DNA of 64,000 bases from Ruminococcus sp. UBA4240. Its GTDB lineage: Bacteria > Bacillota > Clostridia > Oscillospirales > Ruminococcaceae. Positions 8,236 to 17,813 of the stretch are shown here, piece after piece. Position 1 is the first letter of the stretch; every line of letters begins with the position of its first letter. The DNA lies in NCBI GenBank assembly GCA_002395525.1, contig DGXE01000024.1:21627-85626 (forward strand), written 5' to 3'. Under the pieces are notes generated by a model. It saw nothing but the letters and a program-made list of their open reading frames with translations. It had not been told where the DNA came from and made no database searches. The position numbers were made by a program, and so were the translations under genes.

Positions 8236-10246
8236 CAGCACTCACCTGACCATTCAGAATAGCAGACACTTTCCATGCCAGATAATCAGCAACGGTTTTC
8301 TTGAAATCCTCTTCAGTCGGTGTAGTATCAATCTTCTTATGCTGATTGAATGTCCAGTCATCACCATTCAGAGTGATAGTGTCCTTGATAACCTTACCAT
8401 TGGACTCAGTATAGTAATCCGTCTTCGGCTTCTTACCAAGGCAGATAGCAACTACTTCGTCATAACGCTCTAATGCGTGGTCTGTATTACGCAGATTTAC
8501 TTCCTGTGTGGACTTCTTACGATTCTGTCTTGAATACCCGTCTTCCGAGAAATCAATGAATGTTACCACATCATCTTCTTCGTGTGGGCGGTTTACTTTA
8601 AACAGATATATGGCAGTCTGTACAGATGACTTACCGCTGAACAGATCAGCAGGCATACGTATACTTGCAAGCAGGGTGTTTCTTTTTAACAGTCTTTGTG
8701 AGTATACATCGCCCTGACCGCTGCCGGCATTTTCCTGTATCAGAACCGCACCATATCCTTTTTCCATTCTTGATAATGCCTCATCAACGAAGATAAGACC
8801 TTTGCCCTGTGCTGAATAAGGCGGGTTCAAAAGGAATACATTTGCAGGAAATTCCTGCTTATCAATCTCTTTATGAGAGTCACCACAGATAACCTGTGAA
8901 GAACCATCACCCATCAGTATCATATTAAGGACGGCAAGGATATAGATATTACCGAGGATCTCGATGCCGAGAAGCTGCTTTGATTTAATATTATCAATCT
9001 TTTCAGCAAGAGCATCTTTATCCTTGATTTTCGACTTTGCATCGGCGATCATCAGATCCATACCTGATACAAGGAATCCTGATGAACCCATACAGGTATC
9101 CCATACGAATGAATCCATATCTGTTCTACAGATACGAGCCATCAGATTTGTGACGAAACGAGGAGTGAGGACTACATCATTAAGTCGGTCATTATCAATA
9201 GCTACCCAGTCGTTGAGGGAATTGAGTATCTTGCCTGTAAAGTCAAGATGAATATTGCTTTCAAGAAGCGGCAGTATCTCATTCTTAATCTGCTTATAAA
9301 CAGATTTGATGATACTTTCGCCTTTGTTCGGTTTCCAAAGATTACGCTTATCAAAAACAGGTTTCAGATAATCTACAACCATTTTGATTTTATCATCGGA
9401 ACATTTCTTTTTACGAAGAAATGATTTAGTACGAGCAATAATCTTTGTACCATCATTATCATCAGTATCATCATTACTGTCAAAATCATCAACTTCCAAA
9501 GGCTTAACGCCTTCAGTAGTAAGACCTGCCATGATAAGACCGCAGAAAAAATACAGTTTATCATTTGTGGAAAGCAGATTTTTAATTTCATTATCATCGT
9601 AGATACGCTGATGAATATCTTTTATGCTCTTTTCAAGAAGTTCCTCTTTGCTGCGCTTTAACTTTTCAAGTTCAGCATCCGTAAGATTAAGAGTATCGAG
9701 CATAGCGAAGAAATCATCAATATTCCTGTCTGCCATCATTACAAAATCGAAATCTTTGATTTCCTTCGGAATACCATTATTCTTCTGTGATACATAATAA
9801 GCCTTGATCTCGGGATCAGATATGATTCCATTTTCACCGACAGTTGTTCCGTTGATACCAACAATAATGACTTCTTTATATGTACCTTCTGCAAGAATAG
9901 CATTGCCATAATGCAAAGCGCCATTGACTGCAAAATTTACAACGGCACTATATGGATTCTTGCCGCCTGATACAAGTTCAATGTCACCATTCTTTGTCAG
10001 TTTCTCCAGTTTTCCTTTAGAGCCTTTTGCTTCGGTCATAACAGGAATATCCCTGCGTGTTTTGTTCTGCAAAAGTATCTTTATATCGGGATAGTTGTTT
10101 CCACCATTTCCTGATTTTGAGTCAGCATTTTTAAGAGCATAGTCAATAGAACGATTGATGGATTCGGTCTTTCCGTAATGTCTGATTTTCAGGTTGTCAA
10201 GTTCTGCCTTGTAATATTCCTCAACTTTTTCTTCAACACTTGCCAT
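8228..10246 (-). CDS. Fused restriction endonuclease/N6-adenine methyltransferase, BcgI-A-like (type IIB/IIG)
   Basis: A 672-aa two-domain enzyme. The N-terminal region carries a PD-(D/E)xK-type nuclease core, with Asp54 in YPDIKI and Glu72-Ala-Lys74 in MTEAKG. The C-terminal two-thirds is an N6-adenine methyltransferase, with motif I 'WDTCMGSSGF' near residue 380 and motif IV NPPY at 474-477. A separate S subunit follows, overlapping by 8 nt. Nuclease and methylase in one chain plus a separate specificity subunit is the layout of BcgI, which cuts on both sides of its site. There is no separate HsdR. It should methylate host DNA and cut unmodified foreign DNA. The gene is markedly more AT-rich than flanking genes, which suggests transfer. 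Confidence 0.82.
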   Translation of the reverse strand: MASVEEKVEEYYKAELDNLKIRHYGKTESINRSIDYALKNADSKSGNGGNNYPDIKILLQNKTRRDIPVMTEAKGSKGKLEKLTKNGDIELVSGGKNPYSAVVNFAVNGALHYGNAILAEGTYKEVIIVGINGTTVGENGIISDPEIKAYYVSQKNNGIPKEIKDFDFVMMADRNIDDFFAMLDTLNLTDAELEKLKRSKEELLEKSIKDIHQRIYDDNEIKNLLSTNDKLYFFCGLIMAGLTTEGVKPLEVDDFDSNDDTDDNDGTKIIARTKSFLRKKKCSDDKIKMVVDYLKPVFDKRNLWKPNKGESIIKSVYKQIKNEILPLLESNIHLDFTGKILNSLNDWVAIDNDRLNDVVLTPRFVTNLMARICRTDMDSFVWDTCMGSSGFLVSGMDLMIADAKSKIKDKDALAEKIDNIKSKQLLGIEILGNIYILAVLNMILMGDGSSQVICGDSHKEIDKQEFPANVFLLNPPYSAQGKGLIFVDEALSRMEKGYGAVLIQENAGSGQGDVYSQRLLKRNTLLASIRMPADLFSGKSSVQTAIYLFKVNRPHEEDDVVTFIDFSEDGYSRQNRKKSTQEVNLRNTDHALERYDEVVAICLGKKPKTDYYTESNGKVIKDTITLNGDDWTFNQHKKIDTTPTEEDFKKTVADYLAWKVSAILNGQVSADE

Positions 10247-10289
10247 AATATCGATCCCTTTCGCTAAAGTGGAGAAACCTCCTTATTAC

Positions 10290-10318
10290 ATTATAGCACA
10301 TAATTGTGGGAATTTCAA
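10290..10318 (-). promoter_or_regulatory. Promoter of the restriction-modification operon
   Basis: TTGAAA, 17 bp, TATAAT on the minus strand, 44 bp before the RM start codon. Confidence 0.85.
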
Positions 10319-10330
10319 CTGATTAATAGT

Positions 10331-10360
10331 GAAAAGAAAACCGCCTGCATTTGCAGGCGG
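10331..10360 (-). terminator. Intrinsic terminator after nadB
   Basis: An 8-bp CCGCCTGC/GCAGGCGG stem with an AAAT loop, followed on the minus strand by TTTTCTTTT. It insulates nadB from the defence island. Confidence 0.9.
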
Positions 10361-10375
10361 TACAGCTTGTATTTA

Positions 10376-11827
10376 TTATAATGTTTCCTTCAGCACGATG
10401 TATGCCACCGTAGCAAGGGACTTTGCCTCCACATAGTCACGGTCGATGATGTAGTTCCCCTTTTCAAGGGTGTTCTTTATCTCGCAGACCTGTTCAAAGC
10501 CCTCCACAGCCGCCTGCTTGTCGGGAATGACAAAGTAGGCTCTCTGCATGATGTGGCGTATCCTTGTGCGCAGTCCTGTGGGGATGTGCTCCGCATTTTC
10601 CGGCTGTGTGAAGGTGTATTCCGGCACGGTCACATCAGGGTCATATTTCTCTGCAATGTCCTCTGCGGCACGTCTGCCGAATACAAGCGCCTCCAGCAGG
10701 GAATTGGATGCAAGGCGGTTATTGCCGTGAACTCCCGTGCAGGAGCATTCGCCTACCGCATAGAGCCCCTCAATGTCAGTGCGGGCATAGGTGTCAACGG
10801 CTATGCCCCCCATGAGGTAGTGCTGGCAGGGGTATATGGGGATAAGGTCATGCCCCATGTTGATGCCCTGTGTCAACAGGAACTCGAATATCATGGGGAA
10901 GCGCTGATGCAGGAACTCCTCTCCCATGTAGCGTATGTCAAGGAAGAATTCATCGCTGCCTGTGCGCTTGCTTTCAAGCATGATGGAGCGGGACACCACA
11001 TCACGGGGAGCAAGCTCCAGGCGGTCATCGTACCTGTCCATGAACCGCTCTTTGTTGCAGTTGAGCAGATACGCACCCTCGCCTCTCACGCTCTCGGAGA
11101 TAAGGAAGCATTCCCTTGAATGTTTGTCCGCATAGGCGGTGGGGTGGAACTGTATGTAGGACAGATCCTTTATCGTCGCCCCCAGTGCATAGGCGGCGGT
11201 GATGCCGTCACCTGTGGCAATGGCGGAGTTGGTGGTGTAGTCGTATACACGGCCTATGCCGCCTGTGGCAAGCACCATGAAGCGGGAGGTGAAGGTGATA
11301 TGCTCCCCGTCTTTCAGCACATCCACAGCAAAGCCGCTGCCGTTCCTCTCCAGACGGCACATAAGGGCAAAGTCCAGCATAGTCACATTGGGGAGCTGCT
11401 CCACAGTCTCCCTGAGCACCTTTGTTATCCGTGCCCCGGTGGAATCCCTGTAATGGAATATCCTGCGCTTTGTGTGGCCGCCCTCCAGGGTGCGGTCAAG
11501 CTCCCCTGTCTTGTCACGGTCAAAGTCAACTCCCAGCTGCAGCAGATGCTCTATCTCCTCTGCTGCACGGGTGACCAGCACCTGTACTGCGGCAGGGTCG
11601 TTCTTGAAGCCCCCCGCAACAAAGGTGTCGTTGGTGTGTATGGCGGTGGTGTCATCGTCAACGGGCTTGTAGACAGCCGCAATGCCCCCCTGTGCCAGGT
11701 GGGAGTTGCAAAGCTCCTTTTCCCGTTTGCATATGAGCAGCACTTTAAGGTGTGAGGGCAGGGAAAGGGCGGTGTAAAGACCCGCTGCACCTGCCCCTGC
11801 GATTATGACGTCGTAATTTGTATCCAT
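10376..11827 (-). CDS. nadB: L-aspartate oxidase
   Basis: A 483-aa FAD flavoprotein that oxidises L-aspartate to iminoaspartate, the first step of de novo NAD synthesis; in anaerobes fumarate can serve as electron acceptor. Visible are the N-terminal dinucleotide-binding motif GAGAAGLYTAL, 'NSHLAQGGIAAV' typical of NadB, 'QFHPTAY', the catalytic 'PRDVVSRSI' segment and 'NRLASNSLLEALVFGRRAA' near the end. The ATG at 11827 is chosen because AGAAGGA sits 6 nt upstream; an in-frame ATG at 11845 has no ribosome site. NadA and NadC, normally adjacent, are not in this window. The gene ends in its own terminator. Confidence 0.93.
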   Translation of the reverse strand: MDTNYDVIIAGAGAAGLYTALSLPSHLKVLLICKREKELCNSHLAQGGIAAVYKPVDDDTTAIHTNDTFVAGGFKNDPAAVQVLVTRAAEEIEHLLQLGVDFDRDKTGELDRTLEGGHTKRRIFHYRDSTGARITKVLRETVEQLPNVTMLDFALMCRLERNGSGFAVDVLKDGEHITFTSRFMVLATGGIGRVYDYTTNSAIATGDGITAAYALGATIKDLSYIQFHPTAYADKHSRECFLISESVRGEGAYLLNCNKERFMDRYDDRLELAPRDVVSRSIMLESKRTGSDEFFLDIRYMGEEFLHQRFPMIFEFLLTQGINMGHDLIPIYPCQHYLMGGIAVDTYARTDIEGLYAVGECSCTGVHGNNRLASNSLLEALVFGRRAAEDIAEKYDPDVTVPEYTFTQPENAEHIPTGLRTRIRHIMQRAYFVIPDKQAAVEGFEQVCEIKNTLEKGNYIIDRDYVEAKSLATVAYIVLKETL

Positions 11828-11869
11828 TTCCAATCCTTCTATCATATCCGGAGGAGAGCCCTGTCAGGC

Positions 11870-13030
11870 TCATTCATCCCCCAGAGGAAATACCTCATCA
11901 TGGGCTATCTCTGCAATGTGTTCGGTAGCGCCCTTTGCATCGTCTATGCTGCCGCAGCCGTCAACCCCGTTGGACGTCCACATACAAAGCCCGTTCCAGC
12001 CGTTGTTGTAGGCGTTTTCGTAGTCCTCATAGCAGGTGCGCCCGCTTTCACTTAGCACCGCAAATTCACCGATGACAGCGGGCTTTGTGTGTGTAAGCCC
12101 GAACTCTGCGGGGGTAGTCTCAAAGGGGTACCCCATGTAGGAATACTGCCAGTAGTAGTAGTGGGGGCAGTCATAGTCAAGGTAGGCGCTTTCCCCCGCA
12201 AGGGAGCCCAAGTACTCATCGGAGAAGTAGTTTCCGTCGTACTTGTCGGAGGTGTACTTTATCATGCCCAGCCCCACGGTCACAAGCTCATCGGAGTTGT
12301 CGTGTATGGCTGCGGCGCACCTTGCAAAGAAGGTGCAGAGCACATCCCAGTCTATCTGGCCGCACTCGGCGTTTTCCTTTATCCAGTCGGGCTCGTTGCA
12401 CAGGTCTATGCTCCACAGGTAGGGGTTTTTGCCGTATCTCTCGGTAAAGGGCAGCACATAGCCGTCTATGTAGGACTGTGTGCCCTCCTCGCTGCTGACC
12501 ATAGTGCGGAAGTTCTCGTAGCCCACGTTGCTGTCCTTGAAGTGGTCAAAGGACAAAAGGGTCGCCATGATGTAGATGTGGTGCTTTTCCGCCAGCTCAA
12601 AGAGCTTGTCCAGATCCTTCCAGTGCTTGCCGGAAACGGACTGGAGGATCCCGTCCTTGTCCACCTTCAGAGTGGATGTGCCGGAACAGTTTATCCATAT
12701 GCGGGAGGCGTTCACGCCGCTTTCGTGCAGCTTTGCGAAGTGCTCGTCCCAGAAGGTCTCGTTGAATGCGCCCCCGAAGTCGTTCCATTTGTCCCAGGGG
12801 GTGTTGACCCCGTTTATGAAAAGGGTCTTGCCGTCCACGGTGAAGCGGTTTCCGTCAACTCTGATGACAGTTTTGTCATAGTCGGCGGAGGAGGCGGCTG
12901 TCTCGGCAGTCCCGGCGGCGGAGGTGCTTGTCTCCTGTACGTCCGCAGGAGCAGTATTGCAGCCTGCCATGCCTGTCACAGTGACAACGGCGCATACAGC
13001 CGCAGCCGCTCTTTTAATTGTGGACTTCAT
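11870..13030 (-). CDS. Surface lipoprotein glycoside hydrolase (GH5 clan, mannanase-like)
   Basis: A 386-aa exported lipoprotein. The signal peptide ends in a lipobox-like GMAGC at about residue 23, followed by a Ser/Ala/Thr linker to about 50. A (beta/alpha)8 hydrolase then begins with 'FTVDGKTLFINGVN'. The acid/base Glu lies in DLCNEPDW and the nucleophile Glu in AVIGEFAV. 'SGVNASRIWINC' and 'YLWSIDLCNEPDW' resemble GH5 beta-mannanases, but the substrate is uncertain. It would act on polysaccharides at the outer face of the membrane. It lies 42 bp upstream of nadB on the same strand; co-transcription is possible but functionally unexplained. Confidence 0.8.
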   Translation of the reverse strand: MKSTIKRAAAAVCAVVTVTGMAGCNTAPADVQETSTSAAGTAETAASSADYDKTVIRVDGNRFTVDGKTLFINGVNTPWDKWNDFGGAFNETFWDEHFAKLHESGVNASRIWINCSGTSTLKVDKDGILQSVSGKHWKDLDKLFELAEKHHIYIMATLLSFDHFKDSNVGYENFRTMVSSEEGTQSYIDGYVLPFTERYGKNPYLWSIDLCNEPDWIKENAECGQIDWDVLCTFFARCAAAIHDNSDELVTVGLGMIKYTSDKYDGNYFSDEYLGSLAGESAYLDYDCPHYYYWQYSYMGYPFETTPAEFGLTHTKPAVIGEFAVLSESGRTCYEDYENAYNNGWNGLCMWTSNGVDGCGSIDDAKGATEHIAEIAHDEVFPLGDE

Positions 13031-13061
13031 ATGTCGCTCCTTTGTGCCATAAAGGTGGCTG

Positions 13062-13235
13062 TTAGTCTATTCTATCGCCAAGGTTTAATTCCAAAAGCTC
13101 CGGGACAGCATATCTTACACGTTCTATCAAAGCATCAAGTGAGCCGGATTCAAGAACAAGCCCGGGAACATCCCTGCTTGTAGCGACCCAGACGGCAGCT
13201 TCGCTGTCCCACAGCATATCTATTCTGTAATTCAT
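13062..13235 (-). CDS. DUF1902-like small protein (HicB-related antitoxin fold)
   Basis: A 57-aa ORF: MNYRIDMLWDSEAAVWVATS, then 'DVPGLVLESGSLDALIERV' and 'AVPELLELN'. The 'W.A.S.DVPGL..E' strand pair followed by the helix and 'PELLELN' ending is the DUF1902 pattern, related to HicB antitoxins. No HicA-type toxin is visible next to it: the 139 bp upstream (13236-13374) contain only short broken frames. It may be an orphan antitoxin or a free-standing regulator. Confidence 0.65.
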   Translation of the reverse strand: MNYRIDMLWDSEAAVWVATSRDVPGLVLESGSLDALIERVRYAVPELLELNLGDRID

Positions 13236-13374
13236 TGTCTATCCCTCGATTTTAAATACTTGTGCTCCTGTGCTGTCTATTCTGCTTACGCATTTTCAAT
13301 ATCTCTCCCCGGTTCGTCACCGCTCAGATTGAAAATGGATTTCGTTCTCCGAAAGGAAACGGATGAGATTCCTC

Positions 13375-14289
13375 TCAGAAATACTTGTGTCCCCTTGTAA
13401 GCCTCAGCAGAAGCTCCAATCGCACGCTGTCACGGTATTCCGGGCGCACCATGTAGTAGACGTAGGTCTCCAGTATGTTTATATCCGGGACACTGCGCCC
13501 CTCTATCTTGAAATTGCGGTACCCCATGGGAACATATCTTTCGTATATGGCACCGGGGGAGATGTGCAGCGGGGAATCCGTGGTCTGATAAAGGCTTTTC
13601 AGCATACAGTCGCACATGAAGGGCTCCGGGTCGCACATCTGATGATGCTCTTTCAGGTAGTCCGCACACTTTATCTGGGAGCGGCCTATGGAGCGGTAGT
13701 GCTCCCCTCTGCGGCGGCAGTGAGGGGTGCAGCAGGGGTTTATGAGCAGCTCGCACTTCTCCTTGTGGGGGAGATCTTCGAGCAGGTCAAAGTCATTGTT
13801 GAAATTGTAGTCCAGCACCACAAGGGAGTAGTTCCGCTCCAGCTCTTTTATAAGGTCTTCACGGCTCTCTATCTGCTTGCAGGTGGAAGAGGTTATCTTC
13901 ATGCCGGGGAAGTTTCTGCGGATGTGCTCCTCCAAATAGGGGAGAAAGACAATGGCTTCGTTAAGCCCGTTGTCCGCCGCCTTCATGACTGCATTGCAGA
14001 AGGGGTCATTCAGGTGCTTTCTTTCAAGGACAGGGTTTGTGAGGGTAAAGCGGCAGGGTATGCCACGGTCATTGAACTGTTTGAGCATCTCCCGCATGAC
14101 ACGTCCTTCCATAGGTCCCTGTATAAAGCGCCCCCCGTTCCAGATCATGTTGGGGAACGCCCCGTATACCGAGCCTATGGAGATGTTGTCATAAAACTCC
14201 TCCGGATGCTTTGCGAGATAGTCCGCAAGGATGATATTCAGCTTGAAATGCCGTACAAAGTCCGGCAGATGGAAATATATCTTATCCAT
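13375..14289 (-). CDS. U32-family-like protein with cysteine cluster
   Basis: About 304 aa. The C-terminal part holds Cys-rich 'LLINPCCTPHCRRRGEHY', later 'MCDPEPFMCDC', and 'YRNFKIEGR', the pattern of peptidase U32/UbiU-UbiV-like proteins in which four cysteines hold a 4Fe-4S cluster. The N-terminal half has the barrel-like 'DNISIGSVYGAFPNMIWNGGR' start. Members act in tRNA or ubiquinone hydroxylation or as proteases; which applies here is unknown, and the protein is short for U32. The start at 14289 is chosen over 14334 because the latter sits inside the atpC stop without a ribosome site. It is the last gene in line after atpC, 41 bp away, and may be read through from the atp operon. Confidence 0.55.
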   Translation of the reverse strand: MDKIYFHLPDFVRHFKLNIILADYLAKHPEEFYDNISIGSVYGAFPNMIWNGGRFIQGPMEGRVMREMLKQFNDRGIPCRFTLTNPVLERKHLNDPFCNAVMKAADNGLNEAIVFLPYLEEHIRRNFPGMKITSSTCKQIESREDLIKELERNYSLVVLDYNFNNDFDLLEDLPHKEKCELLINPCCTPHCRRRGEHYRSIGRSQIKCADYLKEHHQMCDPEPFMCDCMLKSLYQTTDSPLHISPGAIYERYVPMGYRNFKIEGRSVPDINILETYVYYMVRPEYRDSVRLELLLRLTRGHKYF

Positions 14290-14330
14290 ATCCTGTCCAC
14301 TAAAACTATCACGGCGCTGCGGATGACAGC

Positions 14331-14744
14331 TCATCCGTTATTGCCGTTGTTTTTAACGCTCAGCCTGTTGAGGGCACGTTTCAGCTTCATCTCCGCAAGG
14401 TCGATGTCATGCTGATTTGCCTTTTCTTCAAGTCGTCTGCGGGCATCCTCCTCGGAGCGGCGTGCCCAGTTCTCGTCGATCTCATCAGCCCATTCAGCCG
14501 CATCCACGAATATGCGCACACGGTTGTAGCCCACCTTGACTATGCCGCCGGAAACTGCCGCAACACGCAGCTCTCCCTCTCCCTGACGCACCTTCAGCGC
14601 CCCGGGAGGAAGTGCGGCAACAAGGGCTATGTGTCCCGCAAGTATGCCGATGTCGCCCTCGGTGGAGCGCACTATGACCTCTGTCGCCTCATCATCGAAA
14701 AACACCTTTTCCGGGGTGAGCACAGTCAGCTTGAAAGGGGTCAT
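14331..14744 (-). CDS. atpC: F1Fo ATP synthase epsilon subunit
   Basis: A 137-aa central-stalk subunit. 'FKLTVLTPEKVFFDDEATEV' and 'EGDIGILAGHIALVAALPPG' form the beta-sandwich, and a C-terminal helical hairpin (about 88-135) includes 'ALNRLSVKN'. It couples rotation of gamma to catalysis and can inhibit ATP hydrolysis. An AGGAGG site lies just upstream, and the gene starts 1 bp after atpD. Confidence 0.95.
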   Translation of the reverse strand: MTPFKLTVLTPEKVFFDDEATEVIVRSTEGDIGILAGHIALVAALPPGALKVRQGEGELRVAAVSGGIVKVGYNRVRIFVDAAEWADEIDENWARRSEEDARRRLEEKANQHDIDLAEMKLKRALNRLSVKNNGNNG

Positions 14745-14745
14745 A

Positions 14746-16170
<1,425 letters not shown>

Positions 16171-16620
16171 CTATTTCAACGATTTGTTATAATCCTCGAA
16201 CCAGTCTTCAACAGTGACACATTTAACATCCGTAAACTGCTTAAGCTGCTTGTCATTGGTCAGAAACAAGTCACATCCATACACAACAGCAACAGCTAAT
16301 TGTAACGAATCCATGGGTTTAAAGCTACTGTAAGTTGCTCTTATCTTTGCAGCCATTTCTGCAATGTCGGTGTCAATCTTGATGAGATCTACACCATAAT
16401 CTTCGATGAATTCAAAAAACACATCCACCTTAGCAAGATTACCGGTACGATAAGGATGCACAAGATACTCCATGCAAGTTACAGCAGAGGTCAGGACTTC
16501 TTTTTCAGATACATAGACCTCTTTGAAAACTGCCTTGGTGAGTTCTCCATATTGTTCATTATCATCAAGGAAGTAAATCAACGGAGTTGTATCAAGAAAA
16601 ATACGTTTAAACTCTGTCAT
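16171..16620 (-). CDS. PIN-domain toxin (VapC-like)
   Basis: A 149-aa PIN-domain ribonuclease candidate. The acidic metal-binding residues are present: Asp10 in FLDTTPLIY, Glu in 'SAVTCMEYL', Asp in 'KPMDSLQLA' and Asp in 'FLTNDKQL'. VapC-type toxins cleave tRNA or rRNA when free of antitoxin. The gene overlaps the upstream antitoxin by 14 nt. The pair is inserted between atpG and atpD and is more AT-rich than the atp genes, so it is probably acquired. It sits in the same direction as the atp operon, so atpD transcription must pass through it or start anew. Confidence 0.82.
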   Translation of the reverse strand: MTEFKRIFLDTTPLIYFLDDNEQYGELTKAVFKEVYVSEKEVLTSAVTCMEYLVHPYRTGNLAKVDVFFEFIEDYGVDLIKIDTDIAEMAAKIRATYSSFKPMDSLQLAVAVVYGCDLFLTNDKQLKQFTDVKCVTVEDWFEDYNKSLK

Positions 16621-16831
16621 TCGAGCGCAGCTCCTCTATATATCGGTCTATATCCTCGGCTGTATCGAACATCTTTTTCCCTCTCCCCATGTATTTGTCG
16701 AGGTCGATGTCCCTTTTCTTCTCATGGGTGCTGTCAAGTATGGTTATGATAACCTTTTGACCGGCAGAGAGAGAAACCTTTTCATCCATTACAATACGTT
16801 CGCCGTTGTAATAACCATTTACAGAAAGCAT
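16607..16831 (-). CDS. Antitoxin partner of the PIN toxin (AF2212-like)
   Basis: A 74-aa protein. The N-terminal half, 'GYYNGERIVMDEKVSLSAG' followed by 'QKVIITILD', has the small beta-barrel pattern of AF2212-like antitoxins, which usually pair with PIN toxins. The C-terminal half is acidic and helical ('EDIDRYIEELRSND') and would wrap the toxin. The start at 16831 is supported by AAGGAGGAGAGT immediately upstream; an upstream in-frame start at 16873 has no such site. Confidence 0.75.
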   Translation of the reverse strand: MLSVNGYYNGERIVMDEKVSLSAGQKVIITILDSTHEKKRDIDLDKYMGRGKKMFDTAEDIDRYIEELRSNDRV

Positions 16832-16914
16832 ACTCTCCTCCTTTTCTCCGCTTAAAACGAATCTCTGCCGCATACAAAGCCGCAGAAGCTGACCGGCCGG
16901 CGCAGGCTCCCTTT

Positions 16915-17772
16915 CTACTGTCTCCCTGCCACGATCTCGGTTATCTCCTGAGTGATGGCTGCCTGACGGGCACGGTTGTAGTCGAGGGAGAGGGTGTTTA
17001 TCATTTCCTGTGCATTGTCGGAGGCATTCTCCATGGAATTGCGCCTTGCCGCCTGCTCGGAGGCAAAGGACTCCAGCACCGCACAGAACACCATCCCCGT
17101 AAGGTAGTGTACCACGATGTTGTCAAACACCACCCCTGCGGAGGGCTCGTATATGGGGATGTTCTTTGAGGGCAGCTCATTGTCTTTGGGTATATTCACA
17201 GGCAGCAGCCCCATAGTGGTGGCTGTCTGTGTCAGGGGAGACACGAACTGGGTGTAGAAAAGCTCCACACTGCGGTACTGCCCTCTTGTATAGGCAGTAA
17301 CTATGTCCTCTGCGATGAACTGGGCGTGATGCACCCCCAAAGTGTCGCCGATGCCTGCGTATTCGGACTTCATGGTGCAGCCCCTGCGGTTGAAGTGCTC
17401 CACAGCCTTGCGGCCGAATGCCATTATCTCCACATTCTCCATGCCGCCGCATTCCTCGGCTCTTGCATGGACCAGCTTGAATACAGAGTTGTTGAAGCCC
17501 CCTGCAAGCCCTCTGTCCCCTGCTATTACCACGAACAGGTATTTACCATCATCCTTTGCTTTGGTAAAGGGGGAGAGAAAGCCGGGATTTTCCGCCTGTA
17601 TCTCGCACATGGTGAGGTACAGCTCGGTGAAATAGGGCTGGGCGTTGTCCGCCCTTTCCTTTGCCCGCCGCAGCTTGGAGGATGCCACAAGCTCCATGGC
17701 CTTTGTTATCTGCATTGTGGATTCGACGCTCTTTATCCTGCGCCGTATGTCCTTCATATTGCCCGATGCCAT
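16915..17772 (-). CDS. atpG: F1Fo ATP synthase gamma subunit
   Basis: A 285-aa rotor shaft. The N-terminal helix 'MKDIRRRIKSVESTMQITKA' and C-terminal helix 'ENASDNAQEMINTLSLDYNR' with 'RQAAITQEITEIV' form the coiled coil inside the alpha3beta3 ring. 'GDRGLAGGFN' is the family signature. AAGGAG lies upstream of the ATG. The antitoxin gene follows after 83 bp, more than the usual spacing in this operon. Confidence 0.97.
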   Translation of the reverse strand: MASGNMKDIRRRIKSVESTMQITKAMELVASSKLRRAKERADNAQPYFTELYLTMCEIQAENPGFLSPFTKAKDDGKYLFVVIAGDRGLAGGFNNSVFKLVHARAEECGGMENVEIMAFGRKAVEHFNRRGCTMKSEYAGIGDTLGVHHAQFIAEDIVTAYTRGQYRSVELFYTQFVSPLTQTATTMGLLPVNIPKDNELPSKNIPIYEPSAGVVFDNIVVHYLTGMVFCAVLESFASEQAARRNSMENASDNAQEMINTLSLDYNRARQAAITQEITEIVAGRQ

Positions 17773-17813
17773 TACTGCTCCTTATGGGTCGTCATCCCTG
17801 CTATGGTACAGGG

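Noticed and set aside
12089..13183. Long plus-strand ORF of 364 codons
   Set aside because: It is antisense to the GH5-type lipoprotein gene, whose signal peptide, lipobox and catalytic motifs are intact; the composition of the plus-strand frame is not protein-like.
13363..14415. Long plus-strand ORF of 350 codons
   Set aside because: It is a shadow of the U32-like gene on the minus strand.
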